DNA of 7,501 nucleotides from an uncultured Erysipelotrichaceae bacterium (GCA_902797415.1 CADBSQ010000019.1:1-7501); one strand, 5' to 3'; counted from the stretch's first letter, positions 1 to 5,682 are shown. A program made the numbers and translations. Notes: generated by a model not told the origin, from the letters alone.

Positions 1-175
1 GCCATACCACTTACATAAAATAACTCCTCTGGCGCTCTTTGCACGGTGAAGTCTCGCGGCAACAAAAAGCCAGAGGAAACTGACTTTTCAATATTTTTTT
101 GAGAAACGTAATATCTAAGATGCTTTGGTAACCCTTCCATCGGCTCTAGAAGCAAACCGATGGAAGTGTTTTTAG
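1..175 (+). ncRNA. Possible 3' part of a structured RNA or long 3' UTR, family not recognised
   Basis: No convincing reading frame covers this stretch; all three + frames stop by position 49. What is visible is a patch of about 58% GC (24-76) in an otherwise AT-rich window. It is closed by a perfect 8-bp stem, CCTCTGGC at 26-33 with GCCAGAGG at 69-76, around a 35-nt loop that can form an inner TTGC/GCAA helix. A strong + strand terminator follows at 134-175. In AT-rich genomes such GC islands often mark structured RNAs. The segment TGAAGTCTCGCGGCAAC faintly recalls the core of an S-box riboswitch, but the other S-box landmarks are missing. It does not match tmRNA, RNase P RNA, SRP RNA or 5S rRNA as I remember them. 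The 5' end lies outside the window, and the region could instead be the 3' UTR of an upstream gene. Confidence 0.35.
134..175 (+). terminator. Strong intrinsic terminator
   Basis: CTTCCATCGG (134-143) pairs perfectly with CCGATGGAAG (157-166) around a 13-nt loop, followed by TGTTTTTAG. The T-run lies only on the + strand side, so this ends a rightward transcript entering from outside the window. It separates that unit from the prepilin gene. Confidence 0.87.
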
Positions 176-192
176 TATTGAGAAAATATCAC

Positions 193-209
193 AATGTTTT
201 CTAAACATT
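193..209. repeat. Perfect 7-bp inverted repeat, candidate operator
   Basis: AATGTTT TCT AAACATT is a perfect dyad with 7-bp arms and a 3-bp centre. It lies about 75 bp upstream of the prepilin -35 box, downstream of the terminator at 134-175. No T-run follows, so it is not a terminator. The size and symmetry suit a dimeric repressor or activator site, but this is inference, and AT-rich dyads of this size can arise by chance. Confidence 0.35.
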
Positions 210-285
210 AACGAGAACTTAATACCTTAATTCCCATTGATAAAAAAATCGGTAACTTTTAACTTTACTGAACGCAGTTTTTTTG

Positions 286-314
286 TTGTATTTTTTAAAA
301 AAATAGTTTATAAT
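286..314 (+). promoter_or_regulatory. Sigma-A-type promoter for the prepilin gene
   Basis: The -10 box TATAAT (309-314) is a perfect match. The -35 box TTGTAT (286-291) keeps the TTG core and lies exactly 17 bp upstream. The predicted transcription start is near 321, giving a leader of about 15 nt that consists mostly of the AGGTGAG ribosome-binding site. The position supports the ATG at 336 as the true start. Confidence 0.7.
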
Positions 315-335
315 TTTTATAGAATAGGTGAGTTT

Positions 336-1766
336 ATGAAAACAGAAAAGAAAAAAAGAAAAATTAAAGGTTTCACACTAGTGGAAATAATGGTGGTTTT
401 ATTAATCATAAGTATTATAGGTATTATTGCTATACCAAATATTAATAATATGAGGGATAACGCAAAACAAGAAGCTTACAATAAAAAAATAAAGATGATT
501 AATATAGCTGCAGAAAACTACGTGCTCGATAATAAAAACAAAATAGTAAAAGCATGTAAATCAGGAGCCAATTCACGTTGTTATACATGTGGAGCAGACT
601 GTTATAATGTTCAGGTTGGAATATCTGATTTAATTAACAATGGCGGACTAAAGCCTGATACAAATAATGATAATTGTCAGATTACTAATCCTTTTGGTGG
701 ATGTATGTATTCATGGAATGTTAATGTTCGATTTTCTAATAAAAAACAAACTAAGGTTATTTCCCAAAATATAGTTACATCTAAACCAAAAAATATGAAA
801 GTAATAGATTATATTAAATATTTAGCTAAAACTGATAATCCGCATCCTGATCGTACGGTTGTTATAGATAATGGTTCAAGCGACAGAACTTGTACCAATA
901 CGCTTGCATATGATGGAACTGGCGATAACAATTTAAGATATATTGGCGGAAATCCATGCAATTATGTAGTCTTTAACAACGAACTTTGGAGAATTGTTGG
1001 CGCAATGAATAATATCGAAGATGGTTCTGGAAACAAACAGACTAGAGCAAAACTAGTTAGAAATGAATTTTTGGATAGCTATCAATATGATCCACAAATA
1101 TCAGGGGCTAGAGAAAGAGTAAACGACTGGACAATAAGTTATTTAAAAGAGGAACTAAACGGGGATTATTTAAATTATAATTTAACTGAAGATACTAAGT
1201 GGCGAGCTGTAACTGGATGGAACAACGTTCCAGAAGGTATGGAAGGATTTCGATACTTTGATCATACTAAGGCGTTAAAGAAAGAGGCGCAGGATATGAT
1301 AGATGATGTCAAATGGCATTTAGGCGCTATTACAATCTCGGATGACTTAAACGTAGAAAAAGCATATGCTATGGAAAGAGGAACTAATGTGTGGGGTGCT
1401 TCTGAAGGGCAGACTTGCGCTGATGAGGCATGCCCAAGGGCTACCGAGTGGATTGGCAAAGTTGGTTTGCCATACATATCTGATCAAAAATATGCTACTA
1501 ATGGACAATACAGAAGATCAGATTGTTTAAAAGGTAATTGGAGGGGAAATAGTGGTGCTTGTGGACCTACTTACAACTATCTTTTAAGAAGTGGATGGTC
1601 AATAACCCCAACACTCACAAGTAAAGATGCAATAGTAACCTATGTTTACACCATTAATTATGATGTAAAAACAAATCAAAATGTGTATCCTTCAGTTTAC
1701 CTAAACCCGAATATTAAAATCGCATCTGGAAATGGTTCTGAAACCGATCCATATATTTTAAAATAA
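336..1766 (+). CDS. Large cysteine-rich type IV prepilin-like protein
   Basis: This 476-residue protein has a type III signal (class III prepilin) at its N-terminus: a lysine-rich leader, cleavage site KG|FTLVE after Gly12, Glu17 at mature position 5, and a hydrophobic helix at about 14-34. A prepilin peptidase should trim it and the helix should sit in the membrane or pack into a pilus or pseudopilus. The remaining 440 residues are far longer than a major pilin (about 110-180). Residues about 180-476 resemble a domain I know from surface proteins of uncultured gut Bacilli, with landmarks YIGGNPCNYVVFNNELWRIVG, EWIGKVGLPYISD and a C-terminal VYLNPNIKIASGNGSETDPY; its function is unknown to me. 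Twelve cysteines (74, 82, 85, 89, 114, 123, 186, 208, 361, 366, 397, 409) could form six disulfides outside the cell. I chose ATG 336 because AGGTGAG precedes it and the promoter is just upstream; an in-frame TTG at 237 would precede the promoter. A minor or tip pilin with an adhesive head is plausible, not shown. No pilus motor or peptidase gene is in the window. Confidence 0.88.
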   Translation: MKTEKKKRKIKGFTLVEIMVVLLIISIIGIIAIPNINNMRDNAKQEAYNKKIKMINIAAENYVLDNKNKIVKACKSGANSRCYTCGADCYNVQVGISDLINNGGLKPDTNNDNCQITNPFGGCMYSWNVNVRFSNKKQTKVISQNIVTSKPKNMKVIDYIKYLAKTDNPHPDRTVVIDNGSSDRTCTNTLAYDGTGDNNLRYIGGNPCNYVVFNNELWRIVGAMNNIEDGSGNKQTRAKLVRNEFLDSYQYDPQISGARERVNDWTISYLKEELNGDYLNYNLTEDTKWRAVTGWNNVPEGMEGFRYFDHTKALKKEAQDMIDDVKWHLGAITISDDLNVEKAYAMERGTNVWGASEGQTCADEACPRATEWIGKVGLPYISDQKYATNGQYRRSDCLKGNWRGNSGACGPTYNYLLRSGWSITPTLTSKDAIVTYVYTINYDVKTNQNVYPSVYLNPNIKIASGNGSETDPYILK

Positions 1767-1770
1767 TAAA

Positions 1771-1797
1771 AAACAAATGAAATCCATTTGTTTTTTT
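1771..1797. terminator. Bidirectional terminator between convergent genes
   Basis: AAACAAATG (1771-1779) pairs with CATTTGTTT (1785-1793) around a 5-nt loop. T-runs flank it on both strands: TTTTTTT on the + side, and the A-run from 1767 read as T on the - side. It therefore serves both the prepilin gene and the convergent transglutaminase-like gene, whose stop codon (1796-1798) abuts it. Confidence 0.85.
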
Positions 1798-2692
1798 AAT
1801 TCATTTCTTTATAAACATTTTGATCAAAGTTGTGCTCCTTTGAATCATTTAATAGTAGTGTATTTGTATCAATCATATAAAATTTATGGGCTATTTCATT
1901 TGTAACTAAGTCCTTATTATCTACTATAGGGTCATCCCAGGTTAAGTCTATATGAACCCATTTATTATTAATATAAACACCATTCCATACATGCTTGTTT
2001 GATGCAACCCTATAATTTGGAACTTTTAGCTTAGTTAAAATAATTGCTAAAGTATCAGCATAACCTGAACACTTAGACTTATTATCATTAAATAATTTAT
2101 ATGCGTTACCATACTGTTCTAACCCATCAATATCATATTCGGTTCTTTCAATTATCTTATCATGTATCTGTAAAACTTTTTGATCAAGTGGAAGATTATT
2201 TACTTCGTTTAGTAGTTCATTAATTTTCTTATTAACATATCGTATTTGTTTTTCTGAATACATTTTAGTAACTTTAACATCTACCTCACCAAAAGAATCC
2301 GTAACAACTTTTAAATTTACAAAATTATTATATGGATGAACAAAATTACCAATGTTGGTAATAATATCTTGATTATGACTTATTGAATCGACATCATCAG
2401 TACAAGATGGATAATCCTCTGGACAATAAAAAGTAAATTCCTCGTAACCATTGTCAAATATCGTATAAAAAATGTTCATTATATCTTGTCTGTTTTTGGG
2501 AATAAAATTATCTGTTTTTTGAACGTATAGATAATCCTTATCCAAGGCATATTCATTTTTGGCAGGGACGAGCACTTTAGGAGTCATATTAAAGACTCTT
2601 GCAGTAATATTTGTTACTTCCTTAAAATGAGTAATGGTTATAAAAACTACGGCCATCAGGAAAAGAATTACATAATAATCAGATTTTTTCAT
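1796..2692 (-). CDS. Membrane-anchored transglutaminase-like (papain-fold) protein
   Basis: The 298-residue product has a short charged N-terminus and one membrane helix (about 6-22), so the bulk should face the outside. The C-terminal third carries a transglutaminase-like core with a complete Cys-His-Asp triad: Cys208 in KCSGYAD, His234 in KHVWNGV and Asp249 in HIDLTWDDP. Residues about 30-165 form a preceding domain I do not recognise. Secreted bacterial members of this superfamily are usually peptidases or cross-linking enzymes acting on proteins or the cell wall; the substrate here is unknown. I start it at the ATG at 2692, which has GGAGAG five bases upstream. An in-frame start 9 codons earlier overlaps the promoter and lacks a ribosome-binding site. 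It lies 52 bp downstream of rpsT, but a terminator and promoter between them suggest separate expression. It converges on the prepilin gene; a role in processing or linking surface proteins is speculation. Confidence 0.85.
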   Translation of the reverse strand: MKKSDYYVILFLMAVVFITITHFKEVTNITARVFNMTPKVLVPAKNEYALDKDYLYVQKTDNFIPKNRQDIMNIFYTIFDNGYEEFTFYCPEDYPSCTDDVDSISHNQDIITNIGNFVHPYNNFVNLKVVTDSFGEVDVKVTKMYSEKQIRYVNKKINELLNEVNNLPLDQKVLQIHDKIIERTEYDIDGLEQYGNAYKLFNDNKSKCSGYADTLAIILTKLKVPNYRVASNKHVWNGVYINNKWVHIDLTWDDPIVDNKDLVTNEIAHKFYMIDTNTLLLNDSKEHNFDQNVYKEMN

Positions 2693-2709
2693 ATATACTC
2701 TCCAACTAT

Positions 2710-2743
2710 AGTATATCATAAACCAAAAAAAAAGTCTGCTAAA
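2710..2743 (-). promoter_or_regulatory. Probable promoter of the transglutaminase-like gene
   Basis: Reading the minus strand, overlapping -10 candidates TATGAT (2720-2715) and TATACT (2715-2710) lie just upstream of the GGAGAG site (2703-2698). The -35 candidates at 17 bp, TTTAGC (2743-2738) and CAGACT (2738-2733), match consensus at only 3 of 6 bases. The T-tract of the rpsT terminator forms part of the spacer. The pair of good -10 boxes is the main support. Confidence 0.4.
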
Positions 2744-2752
2744 ATTAAGCAG
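2725..2752 (-). terminator. Short intrinsic terminator enclosing the rpsT stop codon
   Basis: On the minus strand CTGCT (2752-2748) pairs with AGCAG (2740-2736), followed after two bases by nine T (2733-2725). The 7-base loop contains the rpsT stop codon TAA (2747-2745). The stem is only 5 bp, so leak into the downstream gene is possible. Confidence 0.6.
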
Positions 2753-3011
2753 CTAAATCTTTTACATTTTTATTTAAACGAGCTTTCTCTCTAGCGGCAG
2801 TATTTTTCTTCATTAATCCCTTACTAGCTGCTTTATCGATTGATTTAATAGCGAAAGCTAAAGCTTCTTTTGCAGCCTCTACATCTTTATCTGCAACTAA
2901 TTTATCAGTATTTTTTATTGCGTTTTTAACTGTTTTCATATAAAAATTGTTTTTTATTGTTTTTTCCTTATCTGTTTTTACACTTTTTTTAGAACTTTTA
3001 ATAATTGGCAT
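2745..3011 (-). CDS. rpsT: 30S ribosomal protein bS20
   Basis: The 88-residue, very basic protein matches bS20 in length (usually about 85-90), in its N-terminal MPIIKSSKKSVKTDKEK, and in the C-terminal helix KGLMKKNTAAREKARLNKNVK. It binds 16S rRNA early in assembly of the small subunit. The ATG at 3011 is preceded by AGAGGTGA with a 5-base gap and gives the family's normal N-terminus; a GTG three codons upstream lies inside that ribosome-binding site and is rejected. It is divergent from spoIIP. From memory, B. subtilis rpsT likewise lies next to the divergent gpr-spoIIP genes, so this neighbourhood appears ancestral. Confidence 0.97.
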   Translation of the reverse strand: MPIIKSSKKSVKTDKEKTIKNNFYMKTVKNAIKNTDKLVADKDVEAAKEALAFAIKSIDKAASKGLMKKNTAAREKARLNKNVKDLAA

Positions 3012-3039
3012 GCTGTTCACCTCTTTTCACGTCACAGGT

Positions 3040-3068
3040 ATTTTATCAAAAAAAATAGTCGATTGCAA
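3040..3068 (-). promoter_or_regulatory. Sigma-A-type promoter of rpsT
   Basis: On the minus strand TTGCAA (3068-3063) and TAAAAT (3045-3040) are separated by exactly 17 bp. The predicted start is near 3033, giving a leader of about 20 nt with AGAGGTGA. The -35 box overlaps the left arm of the inverted repeat at 3057-3090 by two bases. Confidence 0.65.
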
Positions 3069-3090
3069 GATAATTTGATAAAAATCGACT
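3057..3090. repeat. 8-bp inverted repeat in the rpsT/spoIIP divergent region
   Basis: AGTCGATT (3057-3064) pairs with AATCGACT (3083-3090) around 18 bp. The left arm overlaps the end of the rpsT -35 box and the rest lies upstream of it, between the two divergent genes. On the minus strand ATTTTTTTT follows the stem, so it could also stop leftward transcription before the rpsT promoter. A regulator site or a terminator are both possible. Confidence 0.4.
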
Positions 3091-3112
3091 TTAAAAAAAG
3101 ATATTATTAAAA

Positions 3113-3120
3113 AAAGGAGG
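3113..3120 (+). promoter_or_regulatory. Strong ribosome-binding site fixing the spoIIP TTG start
   Basis: AAAGGAGG, six bases before TTG 3127, is nearly a perfect anti-16S match. No ATG occurs nearby in frame, so the TTG start is well supported. Confidence 0.85.
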
Positions 3121-3126
3121 TATATT

Positions 3127-4002
3127 TTGAGGTTTAAAGCAAAGAAAAAAAAGAAAAAAAGAATCTTAATATTCTACATAACAATTGGAATTATGTCTTA
3201 TCTTATTACATACAATTATTTAAATATAACAAAAAGAATAGTTAAAAATAATGAAAAAGTCCTATATAAATTGGGTTTAAACGATTATAAAATACTGAAT
3301 ATAAAAACATCTAAAATAAAAAGTTTATTATATGAAGGATTAAACTATTCTTTAGAAGAACCGCGAGTTGCAAAAAGTATAAATGTAAATAGTGATCCCC
3401 AAATATATATTTATAACACCCATCAAAATGAAAACTATGACACCAAGTTATTTAATGCTTACAATATTTCTTACACAGTAGAAACTGCTAGTTACTTACT
3501 AAAAGATAATTTAAAAATCTATAATATTAATTCAGTTGTGGAAACTAAAAGTATATCTAGCTATCTAAATGCAAACAATTTATCATATAAAGACAGTTAC
3601 AAAGCAAGTAGAATTTTTATAAAAGAAGCTATGGATACTTATCCTAATATAAAATACTTTGTAGATATACATAGGGACAGTGTAGCAAAAGAAAGAACAA
3701 CCGCTACAATAGGAAATAAAACATATGCAAAAGTATTATTTGTTATAGGCGAAAACAATCCCAACTATTTAAAAAATTTAGAACTAGCAAATAAAATAAG
3801 CTCTAAAATAGATGATAATATAACAAACGGAATAATAAAAAAAAGTGGATCTAAAGTAAACGGGATATACAATCAAGATTTAAACGAAAATATTATCCTC
3901 ATCGAAATAGGGGGAAAGGATAACACAATAGAAGAAGTTAACAATACAACAAAAGTACTTGCAAAAGCAATATATGAAAGTATAGGTGATAAAGATGAGT
4001 AA
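3127..4002 (+). CDS. spoIIP: Stage II sporulation protein P, peptidoglycan hydrolase of engulfment
   Basis: SpoIIP is a membrane-anchored amidase/endopeptidase that, with SpoIID and SpoIIM in the known system, drives mother-cell membranes around the forespore by cutting peptidoglycan. The 291-residue product has a cytoplasmic run of lysines, one membrane helix (about 13-31) and an extracytoplasmic catalytic domain. Diagnostic motifs are IYIYNTHQNENY (94-104; family form IYHTHxxExY) with His99 and Glu102, VDIHRDS (179-185) with His182, and YNQDLNENIILIEIGG (248-263) with Glu260; these supply the expected zinc and catalytic residues. It is at the short end for the family because the membrane-to-catalytic linker is compact. 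An odd point is Asn97 where most members have His. The downstream small gene overlaps its end by 8 bases, so the two are coupled. SpoIID and SpoIIM are not in the window. I see no convincing sigma-E or sigma-F promoter upstream. Confidence 0.95.
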   Translation: MRFKAKKKKKKRILIFYITIGIMSYLITYNYLNITKRIVKNNEKVLYKLGLNDYKILNIKTSKIKSLLYEGLNYSLEEPRVAKSINVNSDPQIYIYNTHQNENYDTKLFNAYNISYTVETASYLLKDNLKIYNINSVVETKSISSYLNANNLSYKDSYKASRIFIKEAMDTYPNIKYFVDIHRDSVAKERTTATIGNKTYAKVLFVIGENNPNYLKNLELANKISSKIDDNITNGIIKKSGSKVNGIYNQDLNENIILIEIGGKDNTIEEVNNTTKVLAKAIYESIGDKDE

Positions 4003-4318
4003 AAAGAAAAAGAATTTTCTTAATTATTTAATTATTTTTTTATTTATTATATATATGTTTTTATTTGTTGCATCCAAAAATGGGTATATAACCAATGAAA
4101 AAAGAAGCAATATATATTTTACAAACGAACAAATAGAAAAATTTGAAAAGGATATTGAAGAAGGTAAAGATGTTGATATAGAAACTTATGTTAAAGAAAA
4201 GAAAGATTATACAAATACTTTTTCAAATTTAGGATATAATGTTAGTAATGGGATAGTTTATATAGTAAATAATTCTTTAAAAGAAATTTTTTCCTTTGTT
4301 TTAAAACTTTTCACGTAA
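3995..4318 (+). CDS. Small single-pass membrane protein coupled to spoIIP
   Basis: The 107-residue protein has a lysine-rich N-terminus, one membrane helix (about 9-26), a charged probably helical segment with TNEQIEKFEKDIEEGKDV (43-60), and an amphipathic hydrophobic C-terminus (about 83-106). The start at ATG 3995 is preceded by AGGTGA with a 5-base gap, both inside the last codons of spoIIP, so translation is probably coupled. I do not recognise the family from sequence. In B. subtilis, as I recall, a small one-helix protein, YqxA (DUF3679), sits directly after spoIIP, and the FSNLGYNVSNGI stretch could correspond to its C-terminal half; this is a positional argument only. A role in engulfment alongside SpoIIP is inferred from the overlap. 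No terminator is evident after it. Confidence 0.8.
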   Translation: MSKKKKNFLNYLIIFLFIIYMFLFVASKNGYITNEKRSNIYFTNEQIEKFEKDIEEGKDVDIETYVKEKKDYTNTFSNLGYNVSNGIVYIVNNSLKEIFSFVLKLFT

Positions 4319-4343
4319 TATTCCTTTATTTTTTAGATTTTTA

Positions 4344-4352
4344 TGTTATACT
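4344..4352 (+). promoter_or_regulatory. Extended -10 promoter for the orphan membrane protein gene
   Basis: TGT TATACT (4344-4352) is an extended -10 element with a 5/6 -10 box. The -35 region (CTTTAT at 4324-4329, 17-bp spacer) is poor, as is usual for extended -10 promoters. The predicted start near 4359 gives a leader of about 15 nt beginning at the AAGGAGGT site. Confidence 0.55.
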
Positions 4353-4373
4353 AGATATATAAGGAGGTAATGG

Positions 4374-4865
4374 ATGTTTAAGAATAAAAAAATAACTTTG
4401 ATGGCTGTAATAGGTCTGATTCTTACACTAACTATAATTTGTTTTAGTTTTCGCATGGATAAAGATACATTAAAAGATCTTATAACGCCTATAAATAAGT
4501 CATATAAAATAGATAATTTAAGAAAACAAACAATGAGTATTGGTGGGATCAAAAAAGAAATAACTACACAAACATATCATAGCAATATAGGTTATAAAAT
4601 AGATTTCGATGTAAATTTGTTTAAAGCAGATAGAACAAATGGGTTAGATAAATTTACATTTAATTCTGATGATGAAGTATATTTTACCATAGAAAAAACA
4701 ACTAAAAATGATTTTGTTGAAAATACTTCTTCCCATAACTTAATATATAAAAGACTTGGTAATCTTCTTCTTAAAATAGAAATTTATTGTCCTGAAGATC
4801 CAGATTACAAAGATGGAGTATATAATATGATTTTATTTATGATAGAAACTATCGAAAATGAATAA
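4374..4865 (+). CDS. Membrane-anchored protein of unknown function between spoIIP and sigG
   Basis: I do not recognise this 163-residue protein. It has a short basic N-terminus and one hydrophobic helix (about 8-26), then a probable extracytoplasmic domain of about 135 residues rich in beta-prone alternation, for instance YKIDFDVNLFKADR and DEVYFTIEK, ending in an acidic tail. The only cysteine near the helix (TIIC) lacks a proper lipobox, so it is probably not a lipoprotein. ATG 4374 has AGGAGGT six bases upstream, so the gene is very likely real and well translated. It has its own extended -10 promoter and its last codons overlap the predicted sigma-G promoter of sigG. Its place between two sporulation genes suggests, but does not show, a sporulation role; the vegetative-type promoter argues for expression outside sporulation too. 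Confidence 0.82.
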   Translation: MFKNKKITLMAVIGLILTLTIICFSFRMDKDTLKDLITPINKSYKIDNLRKQTMSIGGIKKEITTQTYHSNIGYKIDFDVNLFKADRTNGLDKFTFNSDDEVYFTIEKTTKNDFVENTSSHNLIYKRLGNLLLKIEIYCPEDPDYKDGVYNMILFMIETIENE

Positions 4866-4888
4866 AAATAACTAATTTCCCCATTATA
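4859..4888 (+). promoter_or_regulatory. Predicted sigma-G promoter driving sigG
   Basis: TGAATA (4859-4864) and CATTATA (4882-4888) are separated by 17 bp. Both fit the sigma-G consensus as I know it (GMATR, 17-18 bp, CATNHTA) at every defined base. The predicted start is at about 4894-4896, directly on the sigG ribosome-binding site. The -35 box overlaps the stop codon of the preceding gene. This predicts positive autoregulation of sigG, as is established in B. subtilis. Confidence 0.65.
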
Positions 4889-4910
4889 ACTTTGAGGGGG
4901 AATTTTTTTT
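4874..4910 (+). terminator. Terminator-like hairpin that also buries the sigG ribosome-binding site
   Basis: TTCCCC (4877-4882) pairs with GGGGAA (4897-4902) around a 14-nt loop; AA (4874-4875) can add two pairs with TT (4903-4904) if T4876 bulges. Eight T (4903-4910) follow directly. The 3' arm is part of the GAGGGGG ribosome-binding site, and the last two T belong to the TTG start codon. A transcript entering from upstream would fold, terminate or be translationally blocked; one started at about 4895 lacks the 5' arm. Confidence 0.6.
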
Positions 4911-5682
4911 GAGTAAGTATAAAGTTGATATAGCAGGTTTTGATGAATCGGAAATAATAACTCTTAAGAATGATGAAACTATTGGGTTATTTAAAGAATA
5001 TAAAGAGGGTTCACTTATTGCTAAAGATAAAATAATTCAAGGCAATTTAAAACTAGTTCTTAGCTTAACCAATAAGTTTAGACATAAAAATATGGATCTA
5101 AATGATTTATTTCAAGCAGGGTGTATAGGACTTGTTAAAGCAGTAGATAACTTTGATTTAAGTTATAATGTTATGTTCTCAACTTATGCAGTACCACTTA
5201 TTCTGGGGGAAATTAAGAGGGTAGTTAGACAAAATAATAGTAGTTTACATATATCAAGAAGTACAAGAGATTTGGCATATAAAATTTTAGGATTTAAAGA
5301 GGAGTATTTTAATTATTATGGTATAGAACCTACAAATGAAGAGATATCTAAAAACCTGGAGATAGATGAATACGAAATAGATTATGCACTAAAATCATTA
5401 GATAAACCATTAAGTATTTTTATGTCAAAGAATAACGATGATGATATTACTTTGGGAGATCAAATACCAGATTTAGAAGATTTGAAACAAGACAGAGATG
5501 CCCTTATAATGCTAAGAGACTCCCTAAAATATATTAAAGAAAATGAAAGAAGAATAATCACAGAAAGATATCTTTTAGGATTAACTCAAAGTGAAATAGC
5601 AGAAAACCTAAACGTATCTCAAGCTCAAGTATCAAGAATAGAAAAAAATGCATTAAAAACACTCAAAAAAATGATGAATTAA
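4909..5682 (+). CDS. sigG: RNA polymerase sporulation sigma factor, sigma-G
   Basis: Sigma-G directs late gene expression in the engulfed forespore. The 257-residue protein aligns by eye with B. subtilis sigma-G over its whole length (about 260). It shows the sigma-G-type N-terminus MSKYKVDIAGFDESEI and LKNDETIGLF (19-28), region 2 with GNLKLVLSL (45-53), DLFQAGCIGLVKAVDNFDLS (66-85) and FSTYAVPLILGEIKR (90-104), a region 3 from about 115 (HISRSTRDLAYK), and the region 4 helix-turn-helix TQSEIAENLNVSQAQVSRIE (226-245). The N-terminus separates it from the close paralogue sigma-F. The TTG start, with GAGGGGG 8 bases upstream and a U-tract between, is a weak initiation context, which may tune dosage. 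No spoIIGA or sigE gene precedes it, unlike the B. subtilis order. It leads a tight cluster with ylmC (25-base gap). Confidence 0.94.
   Translation: MSKYKVDIAGFDESEIITLKNDETIGLFKEYKEGSLIAKDKIIQGNLKLVLSLTNKFRHKNMDLNDLFQAGCIGLVKAVDNFDLSYNVMFSTYAVPLILGEIKRVVRQNNSSLHISRSTRDLAYKILGFKEEYFNYYGIEPTNEEISKNLEIDEYEIDYALKSLDKPLSIFMSKNNDDDITLGDQIPDLEDLKQDRDALIMLRDSLKYIKENERRIITERYLLGLTQSEIAENLNVSQAQVSRIEKNALKTLKKMMN

Noticed and set aside
34..68. S-box (SAM-I) riboswitch core resemblance at TGAAGTCTCGCGGCAAC
   Set aside because: The TCTTATCAAGAG kink-turn, the GGAGGGA segment and the downstream GGTGCTAATTCC element are absent, and the flanking gene is far away past a terminator.
237..335. A 33-codon upstream extension of the prepilin from TTG 237
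   Set aside because: It runs through the predicted promoter and has no ribosome-binding site. ATG 336 follows AGGTGAG and gives a normal prepilin leader of 12 residues.
1262..1477. A 71-codon open frame on the minus strand
   Set aside because: It lies wholly inside the prepilin gene, has no recognisable motif, and its composition is that of an antisense shadow.
3046..3126. A sporulation promoter for spoIIP
   Set aside because: Candidates such as GATATTA (3100-3106) or TTGATA (3075-3080) have no partner box at acceptable spacing, so I could not support a sigma-E, sigma-F or sigma-G call.
4374..4460. Lipoprotein signal in the orphan membrane protein
   Set aside because: The sequence before the cysteine is LTIIC. 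The residue before the cysteine should be Gly, Ala or Ser, so this is not a lipobox.
4346..4552. A 68-codon open frame on the minus strand
   Set aside because: It is antisense to the orphan membrane protein gene and its promoter. The opposite frame has a strong ribosome-binding site and explains the sequence.
4909..5682. Assignment of the sigma factor as sigma-F
   Set aside because: Sigma-F is a close paralogue, but the N-terminus (KVDIAGFDESEI, LKNDETIGLF) and the SQAQVSRIE segment agree better with sigma-G. No spoIIAA or spoIIAB genes precede it.
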